A stretch of 64,000 nucleotides of DNA from assembly GCA_036571765.1 (NCBI GenBank), contig BROE01000020.1, positions 4,232,118 through 4,296,117 on the forward strand, written 5' to 3'. Source of the stretch: Plecoglossus altivelis (taxonomy: Eukaryota; Chordata; Actinopteri; Osmeriformes; Plecoglossidae). This document shows positions 1-13,731 of this stretch, one piece after another; position 1 is the first letter of the stretch, and the number at the start of each line of letters is the position of its first letter. The position numbers and the translations under genes were made by a program. The notes below the pieces were generated by a model. The model had not been told where the DNA came from, made no database searches, and was given only the letters and a program-made list of their open reading frames with translations.

Positions 1-450
1 GGAGGCCAGTAAAGGTACTCAACAACTGCTTAGCTTTGAATGCTGTTTCGCTAACGCAGCCACGTGATAGGACGTAAACGGATGATGCCCGTTGGTAGTC
101 TTCGGTGGAGGGGAGTTGTTTCTGAGTATAAACCGTAAGGTTCAGATTGTAATTAATGCGAGTATAAACCGTAAGGTTCAGATTGTAATTAATGTGGGGC
201 ATCACTGTCTGGGAGTGGATCAGACTACCGGTATCCACCGTCATCCTCTCCCTTGTCTCTTGTCAGACATCTACAGTCCCAGGGAGGAACAAGAGGACGT
301 TTAGTGACGCGCCCCTGGTGTCTCTCCCTCACGCAGATCTCTTTCCAACCACCACTCCATTCGTTCTTGCCTTTCTAGCCACCACTGACATACAGACACA
401 CACACACTTGGTCAATGTGACTCACCCTGTGTTCTCCTCGCCGCTTCCAG
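1..450 (+). other. eif4b: eif4b intron (3' portion)
   Basis: This is intronic sequence upstream of the first visible eif4b exon. The first half of the RRM, expected in the preceding exon, is not readable here in any frame, so that exon lies before the window. It holds a two-copy 36-bp tandem repeat (124-195) and ends in a pyrimidine-rich acceptor, CCGCTTCCAG, at 441-450. Confidence 0.7.
124..195. repeat. 36-bp direct tandem repeat, two copies
   Basis: Units 124-159 and 160-195 are identical except for the last base. Each begins GAGTATAAACCGTAAGG and ends TAATTAATG. Because 36 is a multiple of three, it gives a repeated peptide in one frame, but nothing suggests that it is translated. Confidence 0.9.
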
Positions 451-3400
451 ATCAGCGCCGTGCGCCTTCCCAGGGAGCCAAGCAACCCCGAGAGGCTGAA
501 GGGGTTCGGCTATGCAGAATTTGATGATGTAGACTCCCTGCTGAGGGCGTTGAGCCTTAACGAGGAGGTGAGCTGACCAATCCAACTCCAGTAGCAATCA
601 ACAGGCTTTTATCCGTTTTATTTTTAATATTCTTTCCTTTTTTTTTCTCTTTTTTTTTTTACTACTACCTTTTGTTCCTTGAGAAAATGTCTGTGCTGAT
701 CTGACAAAACCTCATTACTATGCTATTTAGGTCTGTATTAACCTGTTCAGCTTGTCACCTCTCTGTTTCATTAAAATGAGCTGGAATTGAGTCTCAAAAG
801 TCAATCTAAGATTAGAAAAATCCAATTAGGTTATTGAGCGGGTGGAAAACATCGCAAACTGAACGCATGCGACCAAGTGTCTACCTGACCCCACAGCTCT
901 GTTGATCATATCGTTGATAATGCATGCCGCAGACCCAACCGAATTCTCCTCCTCTGTCCCCCGTAGAACCTGGGGAACCGTAGGATCCGTGTGGATATCG
1001 CAGGCCAGTCGAATGACAAGGGTAAGCTCGAACCCTGGTTACTGTTAACGCGCAGGCTTGCGTACACGCACGTGCAGCTTCCTCGCAAAAAACGATGCGT
1101 GGAACGACTCCATTTCTTCTCCCCCTAACTTGTCTTTGCTGCGTCTGTGCCCTCCCCAGAGAGAGACAACGGTCAGATGGGAGGTCGGGACAGGGGAGGG
1201 CGCATGGCAGACATGGGTCCCGACAAGACAGACACTGACTGGAGGGCCCGTCCGACCGCAGACGCCGATGACGGCCCCCCCAAGAGAGAAGAGGCCTTTG
1301 GTGAAAGTAAGTCCTCACTGTGCCCGTATTACACACCAACTCATGCAGATGTTTTAGACATGAAGGAATACATTATTCAGACTTTAAACTTCCAGGCTAG
1401 TGGTGACGGATATGCCAAACTGCTAACCTCACATCTTAAGCTGCTTTTTTTCTTTATTTTAACAATTCTGTGGACTGGACAGATATTTCTTTGGTTCAAT
1501 CCATTAACGCTCCTTTCTTCCCTTGCCACCCTATCAGGGTCACGAGACCGCTTCGAGTCCGACCGCTTCGGGCGGGACGGCCCCCGGCGTGACAATGACC
1601 GCTTTGATGGTGGCAGGGACCGCTTCCGCGACCGTTACGATGACAGGGACCGCAGAGACTTTGACCGGGGAGGTGAGGCCACGAGTGAGGATCCATATAT
1701 AAACTTCTTTTTACTCTTGAATAATGTTTTAATATAATTTAACTTAATGTAAGTTCTGGATGATTTACTATCTGTATCCATTGCATCCATTTGTGCAGTT
1801 TAAGTTTGAGCTTTGAAGATCCCCTCCCCCCTCCTCAGTTCTCAACTATGCACTTCTGCGAAACGTGTGACCCCCCCCAGGTTTCGACTCTCGCAGCGGC
1901 GGGGGGCGTCGTGCCTTTGGCAGCGGCTTCCGCCGCGACTACGACGACAATCGGAGCAGCAGCGACCGCTATGGCGGCGACCGGGACCGCTACGGGGGCG
2001 ACCGCGAAGACCGCTTCGAGAGGCGCGACGAACGACGCGAGGAGAGAGGTGAGGGTAAAACGAAGAGTATCAATACTACGTCTTTACAACATCACGACTT
2101 GCATCTACCATCATATTGTCTCGCCGAACGCAAACGGTGGAAGGGCGATTTGTTTGTTTTGCAATCGAGGACAGAGTCATTGAGGATGTGTGCCTCTCAT
2201 ACACAAGCCAACAGATCAGGAGTCTTGATTTGTCTTGGTTGTTGCTTGTAGGTCTACTCTCACTGTTTCAATCCAGCTAAGAGGGGCGAGTACGCGGCAA
2301 GGTCCTGTCCCTTCGGCCGACAAGAACCAGATTAGGATTGATTTACGTGTCCAAGCAAATCCTTGCTGCAGAGGTATTTAACCCGGTCCCCTTCCTCTCC
2401 TCCTTCTCTCAGGTCCAACTCAGAGGCCCAAGCTGAACCTGAAGCCCCGCAGCGTACCCAAGGAAGAGGAGCAGGGCGGGGGTGGCGGCGCAGCGCCCGC
2501 GCCGGCCCCCAGCTCCGGGCGCGCCTCCATCTTCGGCGGGGCCAAGCCGGTGGACACGGCGGCCAAGGAGCGCGAGGTGGAGGAGCGTCTGAAGAAGGAG
2601 CAGGAGCGGCTGCAGAGGCAGCTGGAGGAGGACAAGAACCGGGGCCCTGAGAGAAAGCCCCGCGACAGAGACAGGTCACAAGCCAGGGTTTTTTTCCCCA
2701 AGTCCCTACCAGTTGTTACTCTGTTGTGAGGTATGAGTCCTGTCAAAGGGAACAATCCCTGGGTTGGAGCGATTTTTCTTTTTTTTTCTTTTCTGTTTTT
2801 ATGGAGCAAAGAGTCATTCGTTAGTGTAGATATGATGAGGAAAACCAACCAGAGGGAAGGAAACCAAAGCTCTGCCACAACCTCGGAAACATTGACAGTA
2901 GACAGACGTTGGCAAACGGGAAATGGAAGAGAAGTAGTGTTGTGACCTAGAAGGGGTGGGTTCTTGCTTCACTCGTGGGCGCCAACCTTCAGGGGGTTTG
3001 GCCTTCTGCACCCTGCCTGACAGATATGAAAGGGCCTAGACGGGGTCGGGGGTTAACCACGCCTTCTCAGAGCAGGACCATATTCAAGCATTATGTTGGT
3101 CAACCAACCTCTGCAGAAAAGGTTTTTAAGTTAATATGTAGACTTTATAAAAATAATAATAATTTAGTTGAGGAATTAGCATGAGAATTTGTCCATTACG
3201 GGAAAATGTTTGCTAATAAGTGTCTTAAACCTTATGGAACCTCATGGAGCCTTGGTCTTGTCTATTTCATATAATGCTGTGTTTTCCTAAAGTTCTGACT
3301 ACTTGGTGGTATCTGTTGTCTGTTTTGCTACTTTAATGCCTCAAGTAGCAACTAGTTTCATGGTTTTGGGTGTTAACCGGACTTCCTCCCCTGCAGGGAC

Positions 3401-6400
3401 CCAAGCTGGCGGAGTGAGGAGCCTCCTGCTGAACGCTCCCGCACAGGAAGTGAGTCATCACAGCCCGGAAGCACTTCTGGGAGAGGTACGTTGAAAACAC
3501 CCTTGTTTCTGCTGCTTCTACCGCCAATAGCGTTTGATGTAAGAGGACTAAGAAGGGCAACTTTCTCTGAGATGGTGACCATGGCAAGAGAGACAACCAT
3601 GACTTTTTTTGTCTACTTTGAACCCAACGGTTTATTGCCCCTCTCTCCCCCCCCCCCTCCATCACCTCCCAGCCTCGCGGCGCCGAGAAAGCGAGCGCTC
3701 AGTGGAGAACGAGGTGTTCAGCGGCAGGGAAGACGACCCGCCCTCTCCCGGGGCCCGCCCCCCCTCTTCCAACTCCTCCACCTCCTCTAAGGAGCCGCTG
3801 AAGGTGATGCCTGCACCTCCTCCCAAGGAGAACGCCTGGGCCAAGCGCAGCACGGTGAGCGCCGGGTCCAGCGACGGCGATGGACGTGCCCCTGTCTCCC
3901 CTAGTGGCACCACACCCCCCAAGTTGAGGTAAATGGCCTTAATCATTTACCTGAAAGCCAGGTTATTATTATTTTTGCTCATCCTATTATAACTGTCATG
4001 ATTCCCAAATTTCTGACAGTTCTTGCCCATTTTATCCTGTAGTGAATTATATACATGGTAGTCAAAGTGTACTGCTAGTATTTACATGCGTTGTTTCAGT
4101 AAGGCCCAATCCCATTTCAATTTTTTTGCCCCTTGAAACTAAGTGGGAAGGTGAAGTGGTGAACATTTCCCCCTAAGAAATGGAACACCACTACTACAAC
4201 AGTGCATGTCATCCCAAGTCGTTTGCTAGCGACTACGTCAGATGCGCCGATGTATCACACATTTCTAAAATGCTGTCGTCAGCAGTTGTCCCAATTGCGT
4301 GGCTTACAGTATGTAGCACTGTAATGTCAAGCCTGTAAATGTATAAGCCTTCTGGCTTCCTGAGGCTGTAAGGGCAACTCATTTAACTGTGCATCACGTT
4401 CACATTTATGGATGTAACCACAAGAAAACAATGCATTATATGCCAGACAAGCGGCAAAAGATAATCAAATTCCCTGCCATTGAACTTTCATTTCTGACAT
4501 GTTATGCTGTCAAGTCCCTCCGTATCAGAAATGAAAATATTACGGTACTATCGCCGTGCGGTCAGTAACGTTAGCAAACATTAGCGATTTGTTTTTGCTA
4601 ACATTGCTTTGGAAAATGGGAACGTAAATGTAACAAGATTAAATTTGACATAACAAACGATTATTTTACATTAAAATCCTTGTTAATTGTGTAAGCAGGG
4701 AAACTCCTCAAACCCCTTCGTTTAAAGTGTGGCCCTGAAAAGTCTTGGTTTGAAGGGCTATCTGGCCCTTACCCCTACCACTCCAGCCAAAAGAGAATCG
4801 AGACACCCCTACCCCTTCACTGGAACGCGCAAAACGAAGGGGAAGGGCTAAGGAGTGGAAATTAGATTGAGCCTTATTCTCCTTTTATCAAAAAGATGTA
4901 TGCACCGGTTATCTTGTTTTCATCTCAGCAAAAAAGGACCAAGTTAGGTCAAGGAGTAGCTAGGGGAAATCTCATCTAAACTATTACGGTAGAATGACGA
5001 GCTATGTCGCTGAGCTGGAAAAGTATTGAAACCTATGAATGGGTTTGAGTTGGTCTGGTGAAGCACACACAATCTTTGGGCTAGCCTATGCCCTTGAGAG
5101 TGCATAATCACATTTAGTGATTTAATATGGAACCATTTTCAGAGTTTTGAATCTTATCCATCAAAATGATCCTGGACCGCTTGTGTTGCAGTGAATTTGA
5201 TGGAGGATCATTTAGAATGTGGAAGAGTGAGGATGACGTATTTTTCCAAACTAGCTACTGCACTAGTACCCCATCACTCACTAGTCATCCATAGCATATT
5301 GTATCATATGCAAAACGTGATCCAGTCCAAATGCTAGATATTTTAACGAAACTTTTAAAACAGATTGCGTTCTTAAGTATCGACATTCCCAAATGTTTCC
5401 ACTTTTGCAGCCCACTTGCGTAGCTTGGCGGAATTACAACACAAAAGAAAAAAAAGAATTTAGTCACGGTTTAACTATTGCAAAGCAACCTGTCGCTCAG
5501 GCAAGAGTTGCATTGGAAAGATGGATTTATGAAGATTGACAACAAAATTAAGTGCATGTCGGTGACAAAATATTTCAGCTTGGTTTTGTTCTTTTGCTTT
5601 TCCAGCTCTCATTCTGCAGATGAAAGAGGATCTGGAAAGGGTAAGTTGCACTCGTGGGTACTGGTGAGCTTCTCAGTGTGTTTCTGTTTAAATAAGGAGC
5701 AATCCAGACTTTTTTTTTTGGGTGGTTCTAACCTAATCCATTTGAGTAATCTGACATCAGTCTTTTGGTCTAACTCCCAGACTAAGAGACTATGCTCTGA
5801 AGTCAAGATTGAGTGTGACTGACAATTTTGGGTTTCATTAATTGGCATCGCCCTTAAATCGCTTCTAATTAGTAACGTGATTTTCCTTAACATCCCAGTC
5901 ATTGCAGAGGACTGGAGTTGAATTGAGCTGCGCCTGTAACTTCCCTTCCAGCTCAGTTTTTGATTGGGTGCTTTTGTTGAATCTGATTCAATAAGGAAAG
6001 ACTGGGGCATGGGGATAGAAGAGTGGACTCAAATCTGGAGTACTGTGGTCTAATCTGGAATCCTCTAATCTGGAATACTTTGGTTGAATCTGGAATCCTC
6101 TAATCTGGAATACTGTGGTCTAATCTGGAATCCTGTAGTGTAGCGCTGCCCAGTCTTGGTCCTGGACCTCCTCTCCTGATGGTTCACCCATCTCTGAACC
6201 CACTGCAAGAAGTATCATGTGATCCAAAAAGTTGTTAAGGGAGAAATCCTATGGAAGTGTCCTGAACGACACATCAGGGTATATTGAGCGAACATTCAGT
6301 TTCTGATCAGTAGAAAAACCTGGACGTTCCGGGTCTCTTCCTCCCGGCTTGCTTCCTTCCCTCCCTAAAGTGTTGGTAAATTGGAACGAGAGGTGAGCCG

Positions 6401-8282
6401 GGAACACTACTGGGCAGCCGGTTGTAGCGTAGCTGTGGGGAATCCACGGTCCTCAAATGGGCACAGGGTCTACCGGGTTTCCTCCGGTTGCGTCGTGGCT
6501 CTACACCGGAGCAGGGGTGACCGGTGGCCAACTCATCTCGCTTGTGCCCAGCCAATTCGAACCTGCTGCGTGCACTTGACGGGTCTGGCTTTTGCGGCGG
6601 CTCTTTGTCTTTGTTCAACTCAAGTCGTCTCCAAGCGACAGCAACTGACCCTGCGACCATTAAAGGACCGTTATTCTCCACGCCCCCCCCCCCCTCCCAA
6701 GTCCGGTTGCATTCAAGATGTCAATCCTACAGACGTGCAAACCTCCCGTTAGACGTGAGAGCAGCTTTGCTCACTAAAGGCAAAAACCATTGCACTCTTC
6801 AATGCAACTGGGGGCTCTCTCAGCCAAGGTAGCGTGGAACGACAGTCGAGCGTAGCCTCAACGGCAGTCCCACTCCCCCACCCCCAACCCCTGTCCTCAC
6901 TGTTTGGGCTCTCCCTTGCAGACGAGAATAAAGTGGACGGTGTACGTCGGGACCGAGGGCCCTCTCGGGGTAGAGGGGGGGCCGCGGGGCCTGCAGCTGG
7001 GCGGGGCCGAGGAGAGGGGGCCAACAGAGACCGACGGAGGGAGGCAGACAGGTCAGCCCAAAACGAGTGGTGCTAGCAGGGGGACAGGCAGGATACCTAC
7101 ACAGGACCTTATTTAAAGGCTGGTTTATAGTAAGGGGGATTTGTCAAATCACCTGAGACTGACGAGTACACTTAATCATTTTCTTCTTTTTTCTGCTCGT
7201 TCTTCAAGATGGCCAGTTGTTTGGAGACTAGCAAGTTCCTTTTACAAGGAATGTAGTCAGTTAGAAGCTGTGAACTTCTAACTAACTCTTTCCAATGGCC
7301 AATAATGGGCAAACCTAGCTTTTAAAATGGAGAATTGTTTCAGTACGGAATCAAGAATGGCACACTTTAGTTTATTTAGTATTTTTATTTTTTTGTGTGT
7401 GCAAAACCTGACTGCAAAATCAATTACTACCTCAATTGATGGTTAGATACTAATTAGAAAGCAATGCAGACAACTGTCAACCAGCCTTTAAAGGTCATCA
7501 AGATGACGAGGGTGTGACTAATGTCCTTCTTCCTGTGATGGCCTGAAGTTCAACAGCGGCTCATTACCAAACGTGCCATGACTCTTGGTAAATGTGTCAG
7601 TGCTTGTACGTGCACTTTTTCAAAAGGCTTTGACCCTCCAGACTCCAGCCCAGGTTGACCTAGTGTCCGTTCTGATTGTAGAAAGGATAACAGAAGAGAC
7701 CGAGACTCAAGACCAGCACCAGAGCCAAAGAAATACGAAGAGTCCCCCACCCCCGTGAGTCCTGGTGATGTCAGTCTGACTCACCCTCCCATAGTGCATT
7801 TAGTCTTTCCTAATCCACCACTCCCTTGCACCCCCATCCCTTCCATTCTCAAGTCTTCAGAGTTCAGTCTGCCATTGGAAATCCTCACAACACTTTATAG
7901 TGTTGCTTTCAGTCCCCCCCTACCTCCCCCCCCCCCACAGCCGCCCCCCCTTTTTGACACTTCCCTCCCACCCAATTGTCCATTCATGTTGGCTTCAGTC
8001 CTTCAGTGAAACTCCTTTTTAGGTTTCTGTTCTCTGCTATTTAGATGGTACTTAGTTTCCTTCCTGATGACAGCAGTCACCAGTTCTCTTCCTGGTGCTC
8101 CTGCCAGTCTGTCGCATCATCTGAAACATGCTGCGTGAGGGGAGGACCGTGGTAGGATCCCTCTTGATGGACATGTGTGTTTGTGACTTTGTTTGACGCA
8201 GAAGTTCAGCTCAGCCAGTAAGTACGCAGCTCTGCTAATGGACGGAGACCAAGGAGATGACGTGGAGGACGGCTTGGAGTAA
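451..8282 (+). CDS. eif4b: eukaryotic translation initiation factor 4B, 5'-partial, 12 exons
   Basis: eIF4B stimulates the eIF4A RNA helicase and helps recruit mRNA to the 43S ribosome in the cytoplasm. Exons: 451-567, 967-1021, 1160-1306, 1538-1672, 1881-2048, 2413-2674, 3397-3485, 3673-3928, 5606-5640, 6922-7051, 7682-7754, 8202-8282. All have AG/GT borders and keep phase, giving 515 residues and a TAA. Exon 1 opens with ISAVRLPREPSNPERLKGFG and holds RRM RNP1 (KGFGYAEF). Next come DKTDTDWRARP, an Asp/Arg/Tyr/Gly-rich stretch (1160-2048), KLNLKPRS, SIFGGAKPVDTAA, a charged helix (REVEERLKKEQERLQRQLEE), PSWRSEE and RSRTGSESS (in human eIF4B the site of the S6K/Akt-phosphorylated Ser422), LKVMPAPPPKENAW, DENKVDG, and the conserved end KFSSASKYAAL. 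About 120-140 N-terminal residues lie outside the window. The family assignment is firm; which teleost paralogue this is cannot be told. Confidence 0.96.
4100..4876. mobile_element. non-autonomous inverted-repeat element (MITE-like) in an eif4b intron
   Basis: The left end TAAGGCCCAATCCCATTTC and the reverse complement of the right end, TAAGGCTCAATCTAATTTC, match at 16 of 19 positions, and the similarity continues through a GCCCTT-like block to about 35 bp. The element is about 777 bp and contains no transposase reading frame. No clear target-site duplication is visible, so the superfamily is undecided. It lies in the intron between exons 3673-3928 and 5606-5640 of eif4b. Confidence 0.6.
6033..6140. 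repeat. imperfect tandem repeat in an eif4b intron
   Basis: The motif TAATCTGGAAT(A/C)CT recurs about six times, in an alternating short and long spacing that makes a composite unit of about 35 bp. It lies in the intron between exons 5606-5640 and 6922-7051 and has no coding content. Confidence 0.75.
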
Positions 8283-8605
8283 GACGGCGACAGAGAAAAC
8301 GGGCGAGACAAGGAGGGGAAACGTCAAACGAAAGAATCTCACATTTAAATAAGAAATCTCCTCACTTCGAGTAGCGGCTCTGGCGGAGGGCATCAACCCC
8401 CTCCCTCCTCCCTGAACCAACCCCCCCCCCTCCTCTCCCCTGCCACCCCACCCCCTCTTTTTCAGGACTTTTCGGTTTCTAAACAGAATAGTCACATACT
8501 GGACTTATTTTAAATGGAAAAAAGGAAAGGAGTTGTAGCCACGTGAAAGAGATGGAAAAGTTAATTAATTGTAATAAATAAATAAAAAAGTGGGGGAAAA
8601 ATATT
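8283..8605 (+). other. eif4b: eif4b 3' UTR with overlapping polyadenylation signals
   Basis: This is non-coding sequence after the eif4b TAA. It has a C-rich middle part (about 8400-8460) and AATAAA hexamers at 8573-8578 and 8581-8586 inside an AATAAATAAATAAA run. Cleavage is expected 10-30 nt downstream, so the boundary near 8605 is inferred. Confidence 0.7.
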
Positions 8606-11600
8606 TTTTGGTATATTTGTGACTCATCGTCGGGTTACGTCTTTATCTACTGCATTGGCCAGTCTGAGTGGATGAGGGTGTTTGTTGGTTGACGAGCAGT
8701 TAACCCTTGGGTTGAATAGCTGGTCCAGGGGGTTGACAACAAAACCAATCACATGTTTTTACCCTTGATGCCTTGAGGATCGTGGAAGTTTGGGAGATTG
8801 AGTCTTGCATGTGTGGACGTGAAGAACAGGTTTTATAAGGAATTAAATGAAATCCCAGATGCTCCTAAAGTCAGATTACTTTATTCGGATTGTAATACAG
8901 CATGAGGTAGTGGTCCAAAAACTAAAATGCAATTTTATCAGGAGATTAATGTAAGTATTTTTGCATGGTATCCCTGAGATATGATCTTAAAGCAAACCAA
9001 GGAGCTGGCATAATACACCAGATGTAAACACTGATAGTGCTTGTATTTCGTTTCACACAAACTAATTGCTGCAATGTAAACTTAGGCAAAACTGTCCTAA
9101 GAAAATGCTAATCCCAGATGTTCAGACATCCATTTGTCACTGGTTCTCCCATTTCATTCTGCTGTTCTCGACGGTTATACACTATTTTGTTAAGCCTTGT
9201 TGAGACAGTGAGGCTAAGTTCCTGAAAATGACCATCAAAACACCTCATACAACATCCAGTCTCGTTCCTGATTATGTTCGATTACAGCACAGATGTCTCA
9301 ATGTTTTCTCACCACCAAAATGTTGACCACAAATCATCAATTTCCCAGAGCCTAAAAAAAAAAATTCCACAGCTGTTGCGTTGATTTACATTTCCTCGAG
9401 GAAATGATTCAAACTTTTTTGAGAAGCACCACATTGCAGGCTGCAAGGTTTACGAAGAGACTTGTAATGTGTCCTAATTTATAATAAATTGCTGTCATCT
9501 TTTCCACAGAAATGTGGTCATTGTTTAAAAGAGAATAATTGGATTCCTGTCATTGAGAAAGGGGTTGGAATAAACGCACCCTTACAATCACAATCCCTCG
9601 TAAAAGCACAATATGTTCATTTTGAACACATCTAAACGACCAAAATGTATCAAAGATGTTCAAGCATGTGAATTTAGACCATTTTCCCTATTATGAAAAC
9701 CACATCTTTCAGAACAGACTTAAATACCTCACGCTCCGTTTTCTGTACTGGCATTTTTTAAATGACAGGATAGCCTAAATGATCAACGTAAAAGGTGAGA
9801 TGTGACTTATGCGCACGGTGTGGCTGTCAAGTGAACACGTTTTCATTTATCCTTCAACAAACAATATTGTTTGCATCATCAAAATATATGATCCTCTGTT
9901 AATGTGCGGATTCAGTAATAATGTCCTATTATTTAGAAAGACGGGCATCACCAATGTACCAGAAAGTCGGGGCCTGGTCTTATTTTCTTACAAGAAAGTA
10001 ATGTATTTTTATACATAATTAGGCTATTTAATACAGAAACATTTGGATATTCTGAAACCTTAAAAAACTTCAAAATTAAAATAATAAGATCTCGATCAGA
10101 GCGTGTAGCCTGCTTTTGATCTGAACTTACTGCCTTTCATTTAAAAATCACGCTAATTGTTTTCATTGCTCGTTTCAGATCAGAAGACATGCTGTTTTGT
10201 TTTGTCACTGTGTGTAGCGAGCATGTAGAAAATAAAAATAGGAATCGTCTGAAGTCAGACACTGTAGCCCCTATCATGGTCCAGTTCAAGGAACCCTGGA
10301 AAATTCAAATTAAAACGGATTTGCAAGACTGGTCTGAAGGGTCAAGCAATCTGTTCACATCTATTGGAAACTTGTGGAGACCTCTTGTGAGGAAGCACTT
10401 GTCAAATCTGGAAGAACAGGAGCGCTTAGTTTGCTCTGCGTATTAAAATGCCAGTAGAAAAGTTGCATGAATCTCATCCATACATGGATACAAGACATTC
10501 TTGGCTGCAGTTAGTCTGGGATAATGTCAGTACTACCAAACGTGAATCGGTCAAAACCAGACTTACAACATTATTAACATTCCCATACCCAAAGAAAGGC
10601 TAACATTCCCCACACCAAGTTTCCCTTCTTGAGACCTGCCGCTAAACTTTAATGAAGTGCAATTACACACAGCAATGCACAATACAAGTAATTATAAACG
10701 TGGGGTACTAGGCAGTAACATGGATAGTTAACATTAATGGTAAGCGGTGTCCAATGTTCCTATTTTAATGGGTACAAGGCCTTGGTCGAGTAGGATTTAC
10801 CGGCTAATGACAGCAGCCACTGGTGTGGTCTCACCGTCGTGACCCTCGTTTCCTCGTCTCTGAGAATACCCCCCGCAGTGTTCAGGGCCTTACCCCCCCT
10901 CTCCCACCCCCTCCCCTGCAGCAGGTGTGTGAGTTACTGGCATGCCTCCCACGCTACTAACCCCCCGCCCCCCCCCGTTCCTCCTGTCCAACCAGGAATC
11001 CTCCTGCCCCAAACCGTCATTGGCATGTTTTTGTTAGAACCCTGGTATGCTGACTGGACAGGTTGTTTGTTGGTGAAAGGTGCTCGAAGGGGCGTTCCTC
11101 CATCAACTGAGGTTGGATCATGCAGCTGACCCATAGTTTATACAGCGAATGAGTGTTAATGTGTCATTAGTATAGGAATCATTATCACTTCTATATCAAG
11201 AGGGAAAAGTACACAGAGTGTGTGTTGTGGTATGTCTGGTTTGGGAGAAATAAATACTTTTTTTTAAACAAATAAACGATTAATAACAAGTGCTTTGAAC
11301 TCAGCAGTAATCTGATTCAGCAGGTCAAACTTTAAAAAGAAAATACACAGCTGGCAGTGTCTAGGTTGAGATATAAACTGTACTGTGCATGAGTGAGAGT
11401 GACAGAGAGAGAGGGAGAGATACATAGAGAGCAGGAGAGGGGGTGGTGGTAAGGGTAACATGCATATTCATCAGCTTGACCTCTCCACTACACAAGGCTC
11501 ATAGAGAGCCCCAATGGATGTCATGGATCCGACTGCATTCACAAATGTTTGTTGGACTCGATTCCGTAGGCGTTGTCAGCTTGAGTGACCGTTTCTCCCC

Positions 11601-13000
11601 TCCGAAATAATAGTTTGATCTTGTCCGAGTGCTTTTAAGCTGGCAGATAAGCGTCACCGCTGACTCTAGATCACCAGGTCATCTCTACCTTGCAAATGAT
11701 CGAGCGAAAGCGGGATTCGCTTTGCACGCGTTTGTGTATTTGGTGGTTCGTCAGATCAGCAAGGGCTGTTGTGGTGTTACTCTACATTACAGGTAGAGAT
11801 GTTTCAGAGGGGGTGGTGGAATATTAGCTCTCCCTGTCACCCCACCCCCCATCCCGGGGCTCTCAACTAGCAGCTGGCCCCTTCTCTGCCTCCCTGGAGG
11901 TCTCTGATCTCCATGTGACCCACCCGCCCAGGGGGAGGCTCTCTCCCCAGGCTATCCGCCAGACACGGCACCAGTTATTATTTTTGTCTTGAATTATAGT
12001 TGGATTCATGACCAAATGTTTTCTTTGGCACTTTCGATTGTTGATGTCTCGTGTCACGTTCCAGGGGGATTGTCTAAATTTCAACTTTTTATTCTCCTCC
12101 CTTACATGTTTTTCTTTTTCATTTGTCATAATTTATGACCATTTTTATCTTGTCTTCGTATTCAGGAAAGCAATTTACATGATGCTTTGTAAAAAATCCA
12201 GAATTAGCCTCATGTCATATCCTATAAATACACCAACTCCAACACTAACGTCTGCCCTTGGGATTAGGGATAAGAACATGGGTTACAAAGACCTTATTGT
12301 TCCAGAGTTTTCCTCATTCCCTCCTTCAAGCATTCCCCTTAAATGCGTATTTTGTCTAGGAACGACAGTTTGAGAGGAAGCACGAGGGGTTGTGTATGTG
12401 TGTGTAAGCTTGCGTGGAAATGTGCTTGTGTGTGTGTGCTGAAGTTGGATATTGGTGGGTGGGGCGTGTTAGGCAACTTAAATCTAAGATCTCAACAGAG
12501 CGGATCGTTGTTGTCAACTCTGTAGTGAACAGGACTAGTTGAAGAAAAGAGGGAACAGAAACGAAAGGGAATGAAAGAAAGAGGGAGTGGAGATGAAGAT
12601 GACATCAACGTTGCTGTCCCATCCATGTTCCTTCTCTGGGTGCACAGAGGAAATACATATGTTAGGGGCTTTCACATCCTTCTCTCAAGACAAAGAGGAG
12701 CATTTAAATAGGGAAAAAAGGAAAGAGTAGCGTTCAGGGGAAGTTCTCTCCCTGAGTTGAGCCACAGCGTTCATGTCCACAAGGTTCAGGAGTGTCTTGT
12801 GTTTTCTATTATGCCGCCCCCCCCAGAGAGAGAGCGAGAGTAAGGGGTAGGCGGGGAAAACCGATTATTGCATCTCTCTCATTCTCTAGTGTGCGTTCAC
12901 CCATTGCATGCAGAAGTCACGGGGACTGGGAGGACATGGTGTTGGAGAGAGGCGCAATCTAATCGCTCCCCCGTGAGAGAGAAAGAGAGAGGGGAAAGAT
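8606..13000. other. intergenic region between eif4b and tns2
   Basis: I see no supported gene, RNA gene or clear transposon here. Open frames are short and lack splice-bounded conserved motifs. The sequence is AT-rich with small C-runs (about 10870-10980). Regulatory elements of tns2 probably lie here but cannot be read from sequence alone. Confidence 0.6.
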
Positions 13001-13039
13001 AGCCTGAACTTGTGCCAACAAATAGGGGGAGGGCCTGAC

Positions 13040-13731
13040 GTCAGCGGGTCAAAACAGCTGCCCCCTTCTCCCATGTGGAGAGAGAGAGGGGGGGAAAACA
13101 GGGCGAGGAAGAGTGGAGAGTCTGTGCACCCGCAGGCTGAGAGGGGAGAGAAGGCAGAAGGGTGGAAGAGGGGAAGGAGAGAGACAGAGAGAGAGCATTT
13201 TAAGGTTTGTAAAGGTAGAAAAGAGAGGGCATTTGAAACGTGGGAGACGGAGAGGAAGAGAGATCGGGGGATTAGCACGAGGACTAATGAAGGGCAAGGA
13301 CCAAGGTGGCTTGTTTATGCACGTTCAGAGTGAGAGAGAGGACTTCCAGAGTGAGAGGAGGGAGTCGGTGGGGTGGGGGAACGAGAGAGAAAGAGTGGTG
13401 ACGGGAGGCATGGGGGAGAAAGCGAGTGTGTAAGAGGAGAGGAAAGGGGGAGAGAGCCCTGCCTGCAGACCGTGGGCATAGGGGCGTGTGAGAGGACTCA
13501 CCGGGGGGAGAGGGAGAAGGTCTAGAGGGGCCACGGAGGGGATAAGTCTAGAACGCCCGCCTCAGAATGAACAACTGAAGGGTCAGAAGAGACTAAAGGA
13601 CTCCCCCCCCTTATTAAAAACAAGAGAGTACCTGAGAAGAAGGGGCACACAACCGATTCTGGGGATCGGATCACTTGCAGATTCTTTTTCTACGAGAGAG
13701 AGTGAAAGAGAGGGAATAGTGGATTGGATTC
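13040..13731 (+). other. tns2: probable tns2 5' leader, strongly purine-rich
   Basis: About 700 bases are dominated by GA/GGA on the plus strand just before the tns2 start codon. The transcription start is unknown. In frame with the ATG at 13732 there is a TAG 15 nt upstream, so 13732 is the first in-frame start. An upstream reading frame that starts at 13488 and stops at 13769 overlaps the tns2 ATG in another frame. Confidence 0.45.

Noticed and set aside
10189..10446. An 85-codon open frame between eif4b and tns2
   Set aside because: No motif, no splice support and no repeat family recognised; probably chance.
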